64,000 nucleotides of DNA from Atopsyche davidsoni (taxonomy: Eukaryota; Arthropoda; Insecta; Trichoptera; Hydrobiosidae). The position numbers were made by a program, and so were the translations under genes. Below the pieces are notes generated by a model. It was not told where the DNA came from. It saw only the letters and a list, made by a program, of their open reading frames with translations, and searched no databases. Below, one piece after another: positions 35,430 through 49,800 of this stretch. The stretch covers positions 4,191,501-4,255,500 of the forward strand of contig JAILWY010000009.1 in NCBI GenBank assembly GCA_022113835.1, read 5' to 3'. Numbering within the stretch: position 1 is the first letter of the stretch; every line of letters begins with the position of its first letter.

Positions 35430-36779
35430 AATTTATTTTTTTGTACCTTTACTTTTTTTTTTCGTTTACTTCTTTGCGGTCAAAGTTGTTTTCTGCTCCT
35501 CTATATATTTTACAATCCCTACCTCAAAAGGAAAATCGGACACGGGGCTGTCTTGCATCTCACGTGCGCCCCTCGAGACAATGGGTGCGACAGTGACGGA
35601 GGATAGATCGCGGCGACGACTCGGCGTACAAAAAATACACGACGAATAGTAATGAGACCAGCCGGCCAGCTCAAATGTATGTGGGAATCCAACCAATCGG
35701 AAATGAATTGTGCTGAAGATGCAATGGAAGAACGCAGATTGCAGATCACGAAATATCCAGGCTAGGGGTGCTTTGAGGCAGAGAAACTCATTTCCAAAAA
35801 ATATACATATACTGCACATTGCCCCCAAGCAGTACTGCATATTTTTAACACAAAGCTTTTATTAAAAAATATATGTAATGAGATACGCGTAGATAATTTT
35901 TTTTTTCGTTTTTGATATATTACATTAATTCAACGTGTATTTAAAGACATATTATGTATTTCATTTCATCAGGTATTGTGATAAATTTAATATTATTTAC
36001 CTCATTGCGCCGCACATAACACCAGTCATAAAGTCAAAATAACAGTAGTTAAAGTACATAACACAAAAGTAATCCGCGGCAATTGTTATTTTATATATTT
36101 TGTCCACTTAACCCACAAACCACGCTCATCAAACGCTATTTTAAAAGTAAACAATCAAATATTAAAAGTCATTTAAAACAAGTAAAAACGCGCACTATTC
36201 ACTTGACACACCAACTGACTCAAATAAAGTAATATATTGTAACAATTTACATACAAATGTCCAAATAACATAAAAAATTGTTCTTACCTACATTTTAAGT
36301 ATTATTTCTAAATACTGCCCACATATATTGAGTACTTATTAAAATACGTAAGCCCGGTAATTAATTTAAAATGTCTACTTAATATGTGAAAGGCAACAAC
36401 TTAAAATGTTGTATATTATTTATTATTTTAAAATTATGCAAGTCTTAATTGGTTACGACAAAATTTATTTGATTTTTTACTTTATCAATATTTATTTTTA
36501 ATGTGCATATCAATACTAAACACATAAAATAAAAATAATAATACCTTTTTTTATATTATACAAGTTTTGTAAATATATTCGTAGGTTATAGCAGCTTTTT
36601 TATTCGTTGGTTTTGTGGTTTCTCGAGTGTTGAAATGCTTGATATATATTTTTTTATCATCCGACTTCTTGGTATCTATAGTAAAAAAAATCCCCAAGAA
36701 TCCAAAAAAGTCATCGGAAGTTATATAAAATTTTAATTTCGTAACTTCAGCTGTAACAGTATTTTGCTCAAGACGCCAA
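35430..36779. other. Intergenic, mostly empty
   Basis: GC-richer to about 35830 (open frames without recognisable product), then plain AT-rich sequence up to the promoter of the secreted-protein gene. Confidence 0.4.
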
Positions 36780-36888
36780 ATGCATGCAACAATAATTCTC
36801 TCGAGGCCCCGGATTGGGCGGCGCTCGCTGGCGTTGTATTGTTGCCCTTCCAGCTGCCCGACATTCAGTTATTAATTTTTAATCAAGC
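36780..36888 (+). promoter_or_regulatory. Promoter region of the secreted-protein gene, with initiator-like TCAGTT
   Basis: A GC-rich 100-base block precedes the ATG. TCAGTT at 36865-36870 matches the arthropod initiator (TCAKTY) and would give a leader of about 20 bases. No TATA box lies about 30 bases upstream. Confidence 0.4.
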
Positions 36889-39800
36889 ATGATTGTTCGG
36901 ATTCTTATATTTCTATGTGCAGTGCAAAAAATCTCATCAAATGTAAGTTTTTAATGTTGAAATATTTTCTCCGCTTATAAAAATTTACTTGGTTCTGTTG
37001 TCTTGTCTATTGAACGTTAAATCAGATTTTTCAACAATCTTAATACTGTTGCATAAACTGCATAAGACATTGAATACTTTATTTTGTAAATGTCGAAATA
37101 CTATTGCATAAATATAAAAATTTATTTTTGATAACAAATATCTACTACTTCTTCAGTATGCTCGTTTAACAGTAAATTCATATCTACCTCTTATTATGCA
37201 AGAAATACTTTACTCTTTGTAATATAGTAAAATAATTATTTATTATGAAATCCAATTGCACTTTTTATCTTCCAGTCCCCGGATGATTTAAGCGATCACT
37301 CAGTGGAAAGCGACGAAAATGTTACTTATTATAACATGACTTATTACGAATTCTGTATGGTGATGCGTAACCTTCGTGAATCTGTGAACTTAGTCCACAT
37401 TGATCTTCCATCAAATGTTATAAACCAGAGACTAGATGAAATCAACCGAATCATGCTAGAAAATCAAGGAATTGCACACCAATGTGAGTTGAGTGATTCT
37501 GAAAGTGAGTCTCTATCAGATTATGACCTTCCGCTGACACAGCCAACGTTTTCAACCATATCACAGATATCAATCCATGTTCCTGAATGGTCTAATACAA
37601 CATCTTCAATGAGAACGGAGAGTGATAACTCAGAAGATGCCCAGAGTGATTCAACACCTGTTTCCAATTCAAAAGGTTCAGTACTGCAAGAATCTACATC
37701 AAATATTACTTCTTTAGCTGATGATCCGGAAATGAAAGAAAATGAAGACAATGCGAATGATGTTGATGTGAGGAAAGGTAATTTAAGTGAAGCTGATAGA
37801 GAAATTGATGAAGACAGTGATATTTCTAAAGAAAATATTGATACTGCTTATTTGATGTTTCAAAATAACACTTTAGATGATGTCTCATCAATAGAAGATA
37901 CGGAAGCAAGTTTTAGAGCAGAAAGAAGCGAATACAATTATGATCAAATTTTTGGCAACATTGGGTATGAAATGAGTAATAATACGCCAAGGAGCATGTT
38001 TGTTTTACAGCCTGATTTTGAAAATCATGCTGAAATAAACAAAAGTTCTTCAGAATTTCATACCCCGTTATCAAATGATGATTATTTTCTGCCCCAGTGT
38101 GATATTGTCGAAATGTTTTCAAAGCATCATATTTCTATTGATAAACCTGTATGGCATTCTGGTATGGAAAACTCTGGACCTTTCTACAGGCAAGGTATTA
38201 CAGTATTGAATTAATTAAAAGTTTCTCAGTCACAACATACAATATAAATCACTTTAACTGAAACGTTAAATAACCACATTATCATAGGTAAATTTTAATT
38301 TCATGAAATTCATTTTGGAAAATCTCTAAAGCTTTTTATCTTTTATGTTTACTAGTAATCATAAAAGGTCATATTAATAATATTTACTTTTTTAGGTTTA
38401 AATTTGATATTAAATGGTTATTTAATTTAAATGTACTTTTTTTTTTTCAGAAATACAAATTTCTGAGGTTATAGCTGACAGGTCTTTTATGGCTGAAAGG
38501 CAGATAACAGAGTGGGTCAGTGTCGGTTCTCATGCAGCTGGCAGAGGTCCTCTCGGACTAACTCTCGTCACATTAAATAAAGACAGAATCATGGTTGACA
38601 GCCACGGTGAGTAACAACTGTAATTATTACTATCACCACTGGGAAAGGAAAGTAAATTAATTGCTACTTGACTTACTTTTCATGTCATGATGATCAAGGA
38701 GTGCATACAGAAACATTGAAAAGTTGTTATAGAATCGTCTTTTTAGTTTTCATTTCTCGAGCGGTTGTGGGTGCCTAAAGAATGAACTAACAAATATCTA
38801 ATAATGTTGACAAGAGCTACTCAACCATTTAATGTTGATATATATTCAATATTTTAATTCCTCTGCAATATTTTTGTTTAAAAGAAATACTGTTTCGCCT
38901 GCATTGTGTTGACGAAACTATTCACGTCAAAAAGTGGAAACATCACTAATAATATTTCTTTCAATAAAAATATTTTATGCTTAGGCTGACTATCAACCGT
39001 ATTGGGTGTAAGGACTGCTACGACATGACATAATATTGTAATAAATAACAAAACTTTTTTTTTAATTACAATGATTTATGTGATACATTAAATTGTTTAT
39101 AATTTATTTTTACTCATTTCAGATTTTAATGATGAAATAGATGCAATATGTATTTTCCAGTGGTGGGACTTGGAAGAAAATAGTTTGTCCACAGGGCTGA
39201 TGACCTCTCAAGATGCAACTATTACTTGGCATGAATTAACAGGTTTACCTTTTTAAAATCAATACTCTTTTTATCATTTATCTTGTCATTTTATAATGAA
39301 TCAAATAAATAATAATTCTCAATAAAGCAAATTAAACCTTACTTTTGTCAATTTGCTTTGTTTTTCACAAGTTTTTCTATGAGCTGAGATTTGAATAAAA
39401 CAGAAATTACATTTAAGCGTTTCCTTTTTCACAATTAGGCTTTTATTAAAATAGTAATCACAAAACTATTTAGGGTAGTTTCTTGAAAACTCACTCTGGA
39501 TTTTATTGTATTTATAATTAATTTGACACAACCAGCAAATTTTAACAAGTTTCTTGTTTAAGTTAATTTGTTTGATAGATGAAAAGTAAATATTTTTCGA
39601 TAATTTTTTTACAGATGAAAATGAATTCATCCAAATTTGGGCATGGGAATTATTACAACCAGTAATACACCTCAATATATTTTACATCCATAACTTGTGG
39701 AAACTAGCAGTTACTCATGAAAAAGATTCAAACCAATTCGTCAGTAAGTACAAGAAATTTATTTGAAACTATAAAATAAACACTTGCTGTTAAAAAAAAA

Positions 39801-42800
39801 AAAGTCTAAAGTAATGAAGAAGACTGTCTATTTCCAAAGAAAGTCTGAGGGACCAGATTTATGTCCGTAATCTGTAGATAGCACTCGCTACCCAAAAAAT
39901 TTCACATGTACAATTAATCCAATTGTCAAACAAGCACTGTTAGCTTGCATATGCAATAAAATTGTAAATTATATTATTGCTTCTGTATAACAAGCTTGCT
40001 TTAATTTTTGTAGATTTGTATGGCCTTAACTTATGGAAAGATTGGTGGTTTGAGCAAAGATTAAGTGGTGTTGGAAAAATCGCTGTTATAAATGAAGGGA
40101 AATACATTGCACTGTCTGAAAATCACAGGGAGGCTGTTATTATTTATGAATATGATGCTCAACTAAACAAATATGTTATTTTTTATGTAAGTAAACGGAT
40201 TGGTAAACTTTATTTTTACACTATCAATTATTCTTGATAGTTTTGATTCTTTTAAAACTTTGAAACATTAAATTTGTAACAATTTATAAATGAGTGCTAT
40301 TTTTGTCATTTATAAAGTCTATCGTGTCATTTTTCTATCTGAATTATGGGATAATCATTTTAAGGCTGCATAAATATTTGTTTTACCAGTGAATGCATAA
40401 AAATAACCACTCCATCTCATACATATATTTTCTACCACTATACAAGACTGAAGCGGTCATTTTTTTTTCTAACCAAACGTCTTTCAAAAATGAGGAAATA
40501 CTATTTTCATCACATCAACAAAACTAAGTTGTGTTATAAGTATAGTAAAGCCAATCATTTGAACGCCAAAAGCAATAGCATTGATATAAAACAATTTGTT
40601 TGTTTTGGATCTTTAAAATTCAAATCAATTTCTAAGCTACATTAATTTTGTGGGAGACCTACTTACATATAGCGATGCCGGTTACATTTAGTTTAGCCTT
40701 ATGGAATTGGAGACTCTGTTTGTTGTCTTGATGGACACGATGGACTTGATTTTTATATTGAAGCAACATTTGATTTAAATAAATAATATTTTCTTAATCG
40801 ACAAATTCTTATTTTCCAGAACATCGCTAGTCATAATATAGTTGATATTTCAAGCTTTACTGCTGGTGGAAATCAGTTCCTGGCTATTGGTGCTAGTAAG
40901 TCGTCAATTTACCAAATTAAATCTGATAATATTATTCAAAATGAAATAAATAACATTGAAATTGGATACGTTGACAAGTGGCTTCCAATTCAACTCGACT
41001 ATTTAAGGTTGGTCATCTTTCAGTCTCATATTCAGATACTTACTTTAAAATAATAATAATAAAATAAAATCTTTATCTTTCAGGAATGATGTAATGGTAG
41101 TATTTCAACACCAAGTTCATTCACATACACCGAATCTCCAAGCGCTTCAGTGGAATGGAAAACACTTTGTATCAATTCAACATTCACGGTGCACCTCAAA
41201 AGAAATGTTTGGATTATCTTGTATTGTCAATATTCCACTAAAAATTGGATTAAAAGGGGCCACAATTTTTCAATCAACTAATAATGGTGTAAACCTTTTG
41301 ACTGCTGGCAATGTATATTCTCCAATGATGTATAAAATAAAGACAGAGATGAAGGACGTTCGAGATCCTATAAATGAAGAAATCGACTATATACTGACAA
41401 CAAAACAACATTTGGAAGATAGAATGTTGGTGCAGCACACAAGCATAGATAAAGCCAAGGTTTTCTTTGAGAATATTAAAAATTTTGAAGAATTCTCGCA
41501 AGCAGGTGGGTGTAATAAGCACCAATATAAACATGATATTGTTGCAATAGCGTAACCAAGACATGTAATTATTTTTATCATTGAGAACACAGAGTGCTTC
41601 TCTATATATTTTATTTATTTTATATTTTGCTCTGAAGACCACGGTATGCATTTGTTTACAGATAACTGGAAATATAAAGAATTACGTGCACCAGTTATAC
41701 GAATAAAAGGACAGTTGAAAAAAGTCCTAACTGAAAACGCAACTGTGAAAATAGGAGGAAAAGACTGGAAACAACTCGATCTTAAAATTGACCTTTCACA
41801 TATTGCTGAAAAAATTAAGAATAATCATATTAGAATAAAAAATATTTTAATTAAATTAAAAGATTTGATTAAGAATAGAGATACCCCGCACGAAATAAAA
41901 GAAATCAAGATCAAAGGAGGAATCAAGGTGGGTGGGAAGATAAAAATAAAAAATGCACACATCGGAGTCGTAAATGGAGCCATTGTGGATGATATACTAA
42001 TGAACTCAGTAAAAATAGATCCAAGTGGAAATGTTGAAATTGGAGGAATAAAAATGATTAAAAACCTTCAAAACAGTAATATTCATACAAATACGTTAAA
42101 CGGCATAAATTTGGTTAACATTAAAAATAATACGAAAAAACCAATTTCGTTAAATGGAGATGTAAACTTCTTAAAAAATGTGTATGTCAAAAATAATATT
42201 AACCTTCGAGAATTAGGAACGGTCAATAATATTGACTTGAACAATGATATTTATACATCGGGACTAACAGATAGTAAATCAGACAAAAATGTTTTAGTTT
42301 TTGAAAAGATTGAAATAAATAATCTAACTACCACTAATATGAATGGACATAAATTCACAAGTGATGGTGCTATTGAAGGAACAGACGAGAAATTCAATAG
42401 TAAATACCGTTCAATTTTACAAAATATGAAACATTATCTAGATTCATTATCAGTGAGATCTAATATAAGTTTTGATTTCATTAATGGGAGGAATTGGACT
42501 GACTTTATATCGAGAGTTGTGTCGAAAAATGACGACATCATTCTGGAGTCTCTCAATGTACACGGCGTAAGTATTTTTTATTGTAAATGTTGACTTATGA
42601 CATAGGGTTATTTTAAATGTTTAAAGAAACTTTCGTTTCAAAAATTTTTGTGTATAACACTAATCATTATTTTTTCAGAATATTACAGTAGATGGAAGTC
42701 TTAGATTTAATTTATTAAATAAACTAGTATTTCCAAACGACTTTGTGATGGTAAACGAAACTTCCAATGTTAGCATCCAAGGCAAGAAATATTTTTTAAA

Positions 42801-43254
42801 TGAAGTTGTTACCGGTGCTGTTGACTGTGAAGGAACTATAAATGGTATACGTCCGTCTGATTTCATTACACTGACTTCTAATCAAAACCTTCGAGATTTT
42901 ACATTTCATGATTTGACAGTAACTGAAAAATTAAATGTAAGTTAAATAGATATACATTTCAAAATATTTACTCAGTGCTATTTCAAGGGTTCATTTAAAA
43001 TAATGTCTTTGTTATACACACGTACGATATTGATATTCTTTTATTGTACAGAATATAATTACACTTCTTCAGGATGTTAATTTTATCTTATGTTTTTGCA
43101 GATAGCAGGTGAAATAAAAGGGACAAAATTGATTGAATTCCCGTCAAACCCAACCTTAAAAAATACTAAAACCATTCATTCAAATACTAGATTTCAAAGC
43201 TTGAAAGTAAATGGTGATATAATTATTGGAACAAATAGAAATGATAATAAGTAA
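36889..43254 (+). CDS. Predicted secreted protein, 1158 aa, 11 exons; family uncertain (possibly Nasrat/Polehole/Closca-like)
   Basis: Exons: 36889-36942, 37276-38194, 38451-38606, 39123-39242, 39615-39743, 40014-40186, 40820-41007, 41084-41505, 41662-42566, 42679-42936, 43102-43254. All joins are GT-AG and keep frame. Residues 1-18 (MIVRILIFLCAVQKISSN) look like a signal peptide. Residues 19-324 are acidic, Ser/Asp/Glu-rich and probably disordered. Residues about 325-720 resemble beta-propeller blades of the EAR type: a hydrophobic strand, then patterns such as GGNQFLAIGASKSSIYQI. Residues about 740-800 are lysine-rich. From about 800 to the end there are irregular repeats with NG-[IV]-N/D-L and TL-S-NQ-L motifs, like a beta-solenoid. 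No transmembrane helix is evident. The overall plan recalls insect eggshell-anchored proteins Nasrat, Polehole and Closca, which act in Torso signalling, but I recognise this only by style. The stop codon overlaps a weak donor (AAGTAAAT), so a further 3' exon cannot be excluded. Confidence 0.75.
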
Positions 43255-46200
43255 ATTGCTACTCTTGGTAGAATCAAATGTCATAAGAAATGATAAACTT
43301 CATTTATAAAAATAACTAACTTACACATATTTTTTATCTGTAACCTCAGTGTAATAATTTAAATTTATTGACCTCCATTGGGGCGTGGAGGTACGTAAAC
43401 CTTAAAATATTGTCACTTGGTAAATTAATTAGTTTCAAATTGTTACAATAATTTAATGGATTCTTTTTTCTTCAACCTAAAGTAATGTGCTCTGGCATGT
43501 TCTCGGATATCATTTATTATTTTTTTATCACAATATTATTATATAGTACTGCAACTCGCTGCCGTTATTTCAACTGACCACTTCATCACGCTATGGCATT
43601 TGTTTGCTTTTCAAGATGTCTCTTTTTGATAAAACCATGAAAGAAGTCTCTCCAAAACGCAGTTTAAAATTACCAAATTAGTTTTAATATGACACAAAAC
43701 AACTTTTTTCAATCTACTTCAAAAATTGCCAAGCAGTCGATGCATACATCTGGATAGCTACTAATATTTACGTAGATTTTATTCATTTTACTTTAATCCC
43801 AGGCAAGACAATGATTCAGATGAAAATAACTTACAGTAATTCCTGATCTCGCAATGTTTGTACAGCCGTTATATACACATATCAGAATATGTTAATCCAG
43901 ATAGCGTACGGTTAATGAACTTTGGCTTGAAATTCATCCAATAGGAATTTTGAAAATTTCTATGGTGGCATTGTTATATCAAGTTTCTTGTTCAAATAAC
44001 TACTGACGAGAGAATCTTCAATACTCAATGAAATATTTCAATATGTGTATATATTAAGTGAAATATTAAATTTAAGAAATATTAAATTTAAGGCGGCTAA
44101 GATTTACCGTAAAAAATATTATCATTTTATATTATGTTCCAATCAATTACTATACACTTTTTTACTTCTGCGATGAACTCGGAAAGTGTTTGAATACAAT
44201 GAGGACAATATGTAATGGCAACCATTGTTAAAAAATATCTTATGCGGAATTCAGTTACTAATAAGGAACAGCGTTTTTTTATGTTTTGGATCACAGCAGA
44301 AAGTTTGATGGCATCACACACTCGGTAATGACTCTCTTTTCTCTTGCATTACATTGTATTGTATGATGATTTTTATATTTAATTATCATCCCTTAACATA
44401 ATTTCTCTTTTATTATTTTTAGATTGTCAACATAATACCTGCCGTGATTATAATAAACATTGAGCTACCATCACTGCTTAAAATATGACCGATCATGAAT
44501 TGATTGGACTCAAGTGAGTTTCCCTGATACCTGAGTGAGGAATCTAATTGTAACTTTATTTATAATAGGATGTACCTAATTTTTTGATGTACACATTTAA
44601 TAGGAACCCTTTTGTATCATAAAAAAGACTAACGACTCACTTAACTAATAGTAGAACCCTACTGGGGTAACGGGGCTCTTTATTGTTCAAGAGCCTCGTG
44701 GCAAAAAAAATATATGTTCTCAGCACTAAATATGTAGTAACAGTAGAGAACACTATCTTGAGACTGCTGTTGTGTGACCTGACCTGCCGTACAGAAATGA
44801 TTTACAGCTGCGAGCATAAGTATAAAACTAACATGTCATCAATACTAAGTCAAAAATATTATTTCTAATTAAACAAATAATTTTTGACTATCAAAAATAA
44901 GCCTGTATGCAGCTTTGTACGTCCAAAGTTTAGCATGCCAGTGTAGTTTAATAGTGTAATAATACGCTAGATAAACATGGCTATAGTGGGTGACAAAATT
45001 CACTACTAAAATCTTTTGAAGGTAAAATATCAAAAAGGCTTTTTTTATCGGTGACTTCTTTAAATATCTTTTATATTTTTAATAGCACATGGTGCAAATT
45101 CTTATCAAAAGGAAACTGGTGAATTAGTTATGAAAAGAGAGAGAGAACGAGAAATTATTTATGTCTTACCAGAATGTAAGACGGATAAAATCACTGTAGT
45201 GCCTCGTATGATCTGTTTTCTAATAGGTCAGAAATTTTCATGCACTTAATTTGTTTTATCAGATCTGAGCCAGTTAAGATTATGTCTTCATCAAATTTGC
45301 AGCAATTTAATTAGTGAGAAGGAAGTAACAAATTTATTTTTTTAAAACATCTAAAATCAAATAGAAGATGACGAAAATATGTTGTCTCTTAAGAAGTTTT
45401 TATATCTTGACATTAAATCCGCCTGCAGTGCTCTAGTTACAATTATTTTATATATAAATACCTAAACTGTAAAAACCGTGAACATTTAATAGAATTCAGT
45501 CTTAAATATTGTTAGTATATATCTTATATTCTTTGAAAAATCATTGTCACTAAAACTATTAAAAATACTTATACAGCTTATGTTAATTAATATTTTAATA
45601 CTCCAAGGAAGCATTTAATAATTATTTTGACACAAACTCAGTGAAGAAATAATCTTAACTGAGTATGTGCGGCTTTTAAATAAATATTTATCAAAGATAC
45701 GCGAATATTATACTCCATTATGTATTACTATTATTTCATGAATTAATTTTATAAGATTGCATGTCTATTATTACAATATTTATTTTATAATAAAATTTTT
45801 ATAAAAAATGCTTATTATTTGTATTATTGTTTGTTCTTATGATAATAGGACTGCTATGGAAATAAAAATAACATCAATTACATTCATCGAAATATGGCAA
45901 GCAAATTAATTACTGAGGTTGGGGGACTTAAACAATATGTTTCAGCCGATATCTCAGATTATATTTACTGCCTGAAATCATATCGATTTCACTTAAACTG
46001 CCAGTACCCACTCAATTGCTATTAAACACAAGCAAGTAAAACCCTCTACGCACACTCCAGCACAACCGACAACCGAATGGTAACCAGCCGATAGCAAAAT
46101 CTACTAAAAAATAATAATATACCCATCTTAAAACATAGTGAACATAAACTTAAGTAAAATTTTATTGTGTTGATTTTACGGTGAAATTATTACTTATAAT

Positions 46201-46890
46201 CCTACAATGGCAGAAAAGGAGTGATTAGAATAAAACAAACCAGGGTGTTATAGATTACTGTTTTTTTTATTCTTAATTAAAGTTCACTAGAATCAAATAT
46301 ATAATGCATGAGCTATTAGGAGAACAAACACTCAAACATGTAGTAAGTAAATGGAAGTATGTAATTGAGTTTTTAGAGCTCCACAAGAGATAATATAAGT
46401 GTCGAAAGAATAACATCCAAAATGCACATCACCATCAATAAAGTTACTATAAATGACAGTACGGTTATAAACCTTTAGAAAAATAAATATTCACATTTAT
46501 AACTTTACTTTCACTAAGCAGATATAAACAATTAATTTTAAAAAACACATCCATTCTGAAAATCTATTAAATGTTAATTTAACAAATAATATTGGTCATA
46601 ATGTAAATCACATGGTTGTGAGATGTCATTCTCACTTATTTATTGAATATCTAGATTTTCTAATAACGTTTAAAGGTTTTGGGGTACACAATCATTGAAC
46701 TATTATTGAATGTCAGCAACCTAATTCTCTAGCACATACAACATTTTACGAGTATTTCAGGAATTTTCCATTCAAGTGCAATAAGTTATAATGGCGGGAT
46801 ATTTTGGGTTGTCTAGGTTGAAGTTTATTGAATTATTGGAATTTACATGCTGGGAGGACCGCCTGCCGGAATAATTTTCTCTTTAGACAC
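43255..46890. other. Intergenic, no gene supported
   Basis: AT-rich spacer between two convergent genes. It should hold the 3' untranslated regions of both. A short open stretch at about 45089-45250 was considered and not called. Confidence 0.5.
46824..46829 (-). terminator. Candidate poly(A) signal of eEF1B-delta
   Basis: AATAAA on the minus strand lies about 62 bases beyond the TAG stop at 46891-46893, the first canonical signal downstream. Confidence 0.5.
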
Positions 46891-49800
46891 CTAGACCTTG
46901 TTGAAGGCAGCAATGTCCACACTCTGGACCTGTGGGCAAAGTTTACAAAATCATTATCTCTACAAATGAGACATCTAAATGCAATACGAATAACAAACTT
47001 TTAAATTTTTTTTAAATCGAGATTGAAGACTTAAATTGAGATTTGAGAACTCACAGAAAATCAGTTTTAGAAAAAGTTTTGCAATTTATATAGTAGAATA
47101 TATATTTATACCCATACATTTTTATTGAGTACAGAATGTTGAAAAATTGAAATTTGAAAAATTGTCAATTAGAAAAATTGGCAATTTTATAAATTGTTTC
47201 ATGCGTGAATTAATTACCTCGAAACTAACAGGTTATATCATAATAGAAAAAAATGAGTCGAGTTTACTACGGATAAAGAAGGAACTTACGTATTCTTCGA
47301 ACTTCTCAAGTTCCTCTTGCAGCCAGTCAATGGAGATTTTGTCATCCTCTACGACGCAGGAGATCTGCAGCTTCTGAATGCCATAGGCGAGAGGCACCAG
47401 CTTGGCAGCTCCCCACAGCAGACCATCAGCCTTCACAGTTCGCACCTGCTCTTGAAGTTCAGCCATGTCTGTCTCGTCACTCCACGGCTTCACGTCCAAG
47501 ATAATATTTGACTTGGCAATTAGCACAGGTTCTGCAGAAAATTTAATAAAATTCATATAACTTTGATATGATGTACATCTAAAACTTATTAGATTTTTAA
47601 GAAAGATTTGATTGCGATTATTCTTGTAACATTTCCTATATGTTCCTGACTTATAAGTTAGAAGCTTCATTAAAGCTGATTCCTATTGAAAAATAAATTT
47701 CAAACATGTTTAGTTAAAACAAAAAATACCCATCACTGGTATTACAAAATTTAATTAAAATTAATAGAAGTTCCTTCAGAATCTAATGACAAAATATACA
47801 CTGTTTAGTAAAATTCAAGCATATTAAAGGTTAAAAAAAAAACAAACATTAACTATTGAAAGAGTGATAACAACATAAAAAGAATTTAAAATAATGTAAA
47901 TAGTTTTGGTTTTGATAATTTAAACCTACTCTTAGATTTCTTGGCTGCGTACTCTGCTACTCTCTGCTCTTTAAGTTTGGCCGCAGCCTCGTCTTCTCCT
48001 TCAGAATCTGAGGCAAAGAGGTCCACTCCATCATCGGAGTCATCATTTGCAGGTGCAGCGGCAGGTTTGGCGGGAGCGGGAGCAGAGGCGGGCTAAGCAA
48101 ATGACATTATTTTAAAGAATTATCAGCTTTTGTGGTATCCTTATGTAATGGCACAGTTGACTCGACTCCTGACTCGACTCCTGACTCACCTTGGGGCAGG
48201 AAGGACCTGAGGCAGAGCTCTTGATTGACTTGACTTCAGCTTGGAGACTGAGGACGAGCTTCTTGAGGTCTTCCAGTGCAGATGTGAGTTGAGCGTTGGT
48301 AGTCTCCAGAGAGTTGATTCTGTTAATGACCTCCACATTGGGTACACCGGCTAAGAAGCTATCCATCTATAAATTATACAAATGCTATCAGAAGAATCTA
48401 TTTGTTTCTTGTTCTTTCAAATACACACTATTTACAGGCAACTGTTTTCCTTGTTACATAAGAAATAAATAAAGAGCTAATGAAATTTTATTTGTAATCG
48501 TATTCAATATGTGAACATATATTTATAATAGCATAATCACAACCTATTGACATTAGAGTATGCATCCATGATCACCATAATTAGTATAAAATGTATCATG
48601 TTTGTGTAAAGTATAATTTTTTTTTAGTCATAATTAAACTACACTTACATATTGAAATATATGTTCACATATTAATAAGTTTATAGAGAAAATCTATAAA
48701 ACCGCAGTGAAAACAGTTAAAATAAATTCACACCTTTCAATAAAGCTCTGTACAGATTATTAGAGCTTGTTTAAAACCATAACCTAAGAGAAGAATTAGA
48801 CATTGAATGAGGTAAAATGAAAGAAGTTAGTAAGAAGCTTCACGTACACCAAACACATCCCATGGTCAAGATTAAACCTATTTCATGTCAAGGAAGCCAT
48901 GATAAACATAATAGAAATGTAGTCACTGTAATTATGTCAACCTCTCTTCCTAATACTAAAAACTGAGCGCAAAATTATTTCAAACCCACAAATAACACCT
49001 AACTTTAAAAATATATCATGTGCCATGCACAAGATTGATACTCAGTTTTTATTACTGTAAAAACCTCTTTACAAATCGGACAGTAACAATTTTTTTAGAC
49101 ACAATATTTCTAAATTTCATATTGAACGAAAATTATATAAATATTAAAAAATAGTTCAAACCTTTAACTGGCATTATGGGTTTATTACAAATCAGAAGAG
49201 AAGGAAGTATGTTTAGAAAGCTGCTACAATTATTATAACTAGTAAAAAATAATTAAATAAAAATTTTGTAACATTTAAAATAATACCCGATTTTATTATC
49301 ATATTTATCTATATTTACAACACCAAATGTGTTGTTTAATTCTAATACGAATGTGTAAATATTTTAATTGGGTCTAAAAAATTTGTTATCATACAACACT
49401 AATAAATGAAAACTTGTATACAGATCAACGCGTGGTTCTGCCTTGTAAGGGTGAACGATAAGTTTATCAAAAATCTTTCACAAGATTGGCTAAGTTCATT
49501 CTGGAGACGTCTGATAACACGAATATATTTGAAATAATTTCCAATATACTCACGCATTCAAGGGAATTCTTGATGTGTTGTCTGGCTTTGGCAACCTCAC
49601 TAGCTAGCGAGTACGGGCTGCTATTACATTGGGCCGCCCCACCCTAAGGCAAACAACCTCTTAGAGACAAGCACATCAAGACAGGTCAATCAGCTGTGAT
49701 GAGGAACGTGATTGAGAGACTTGAACACGAGTAGCGTGGGTTTTATTTTAATGTATTAGATTGTTAAACTGTAGTTTAGTTTAGTTCAAGTTTCTCTTTC

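Noticed and set aside
45089..45250. Open stretch of about 55 codons reading NSYQKETGELVMKRERE
   Set aside because: The acceptor TTTTTAATAG just upstream would place it out of frame from the preceding gene, and no family is recognised.
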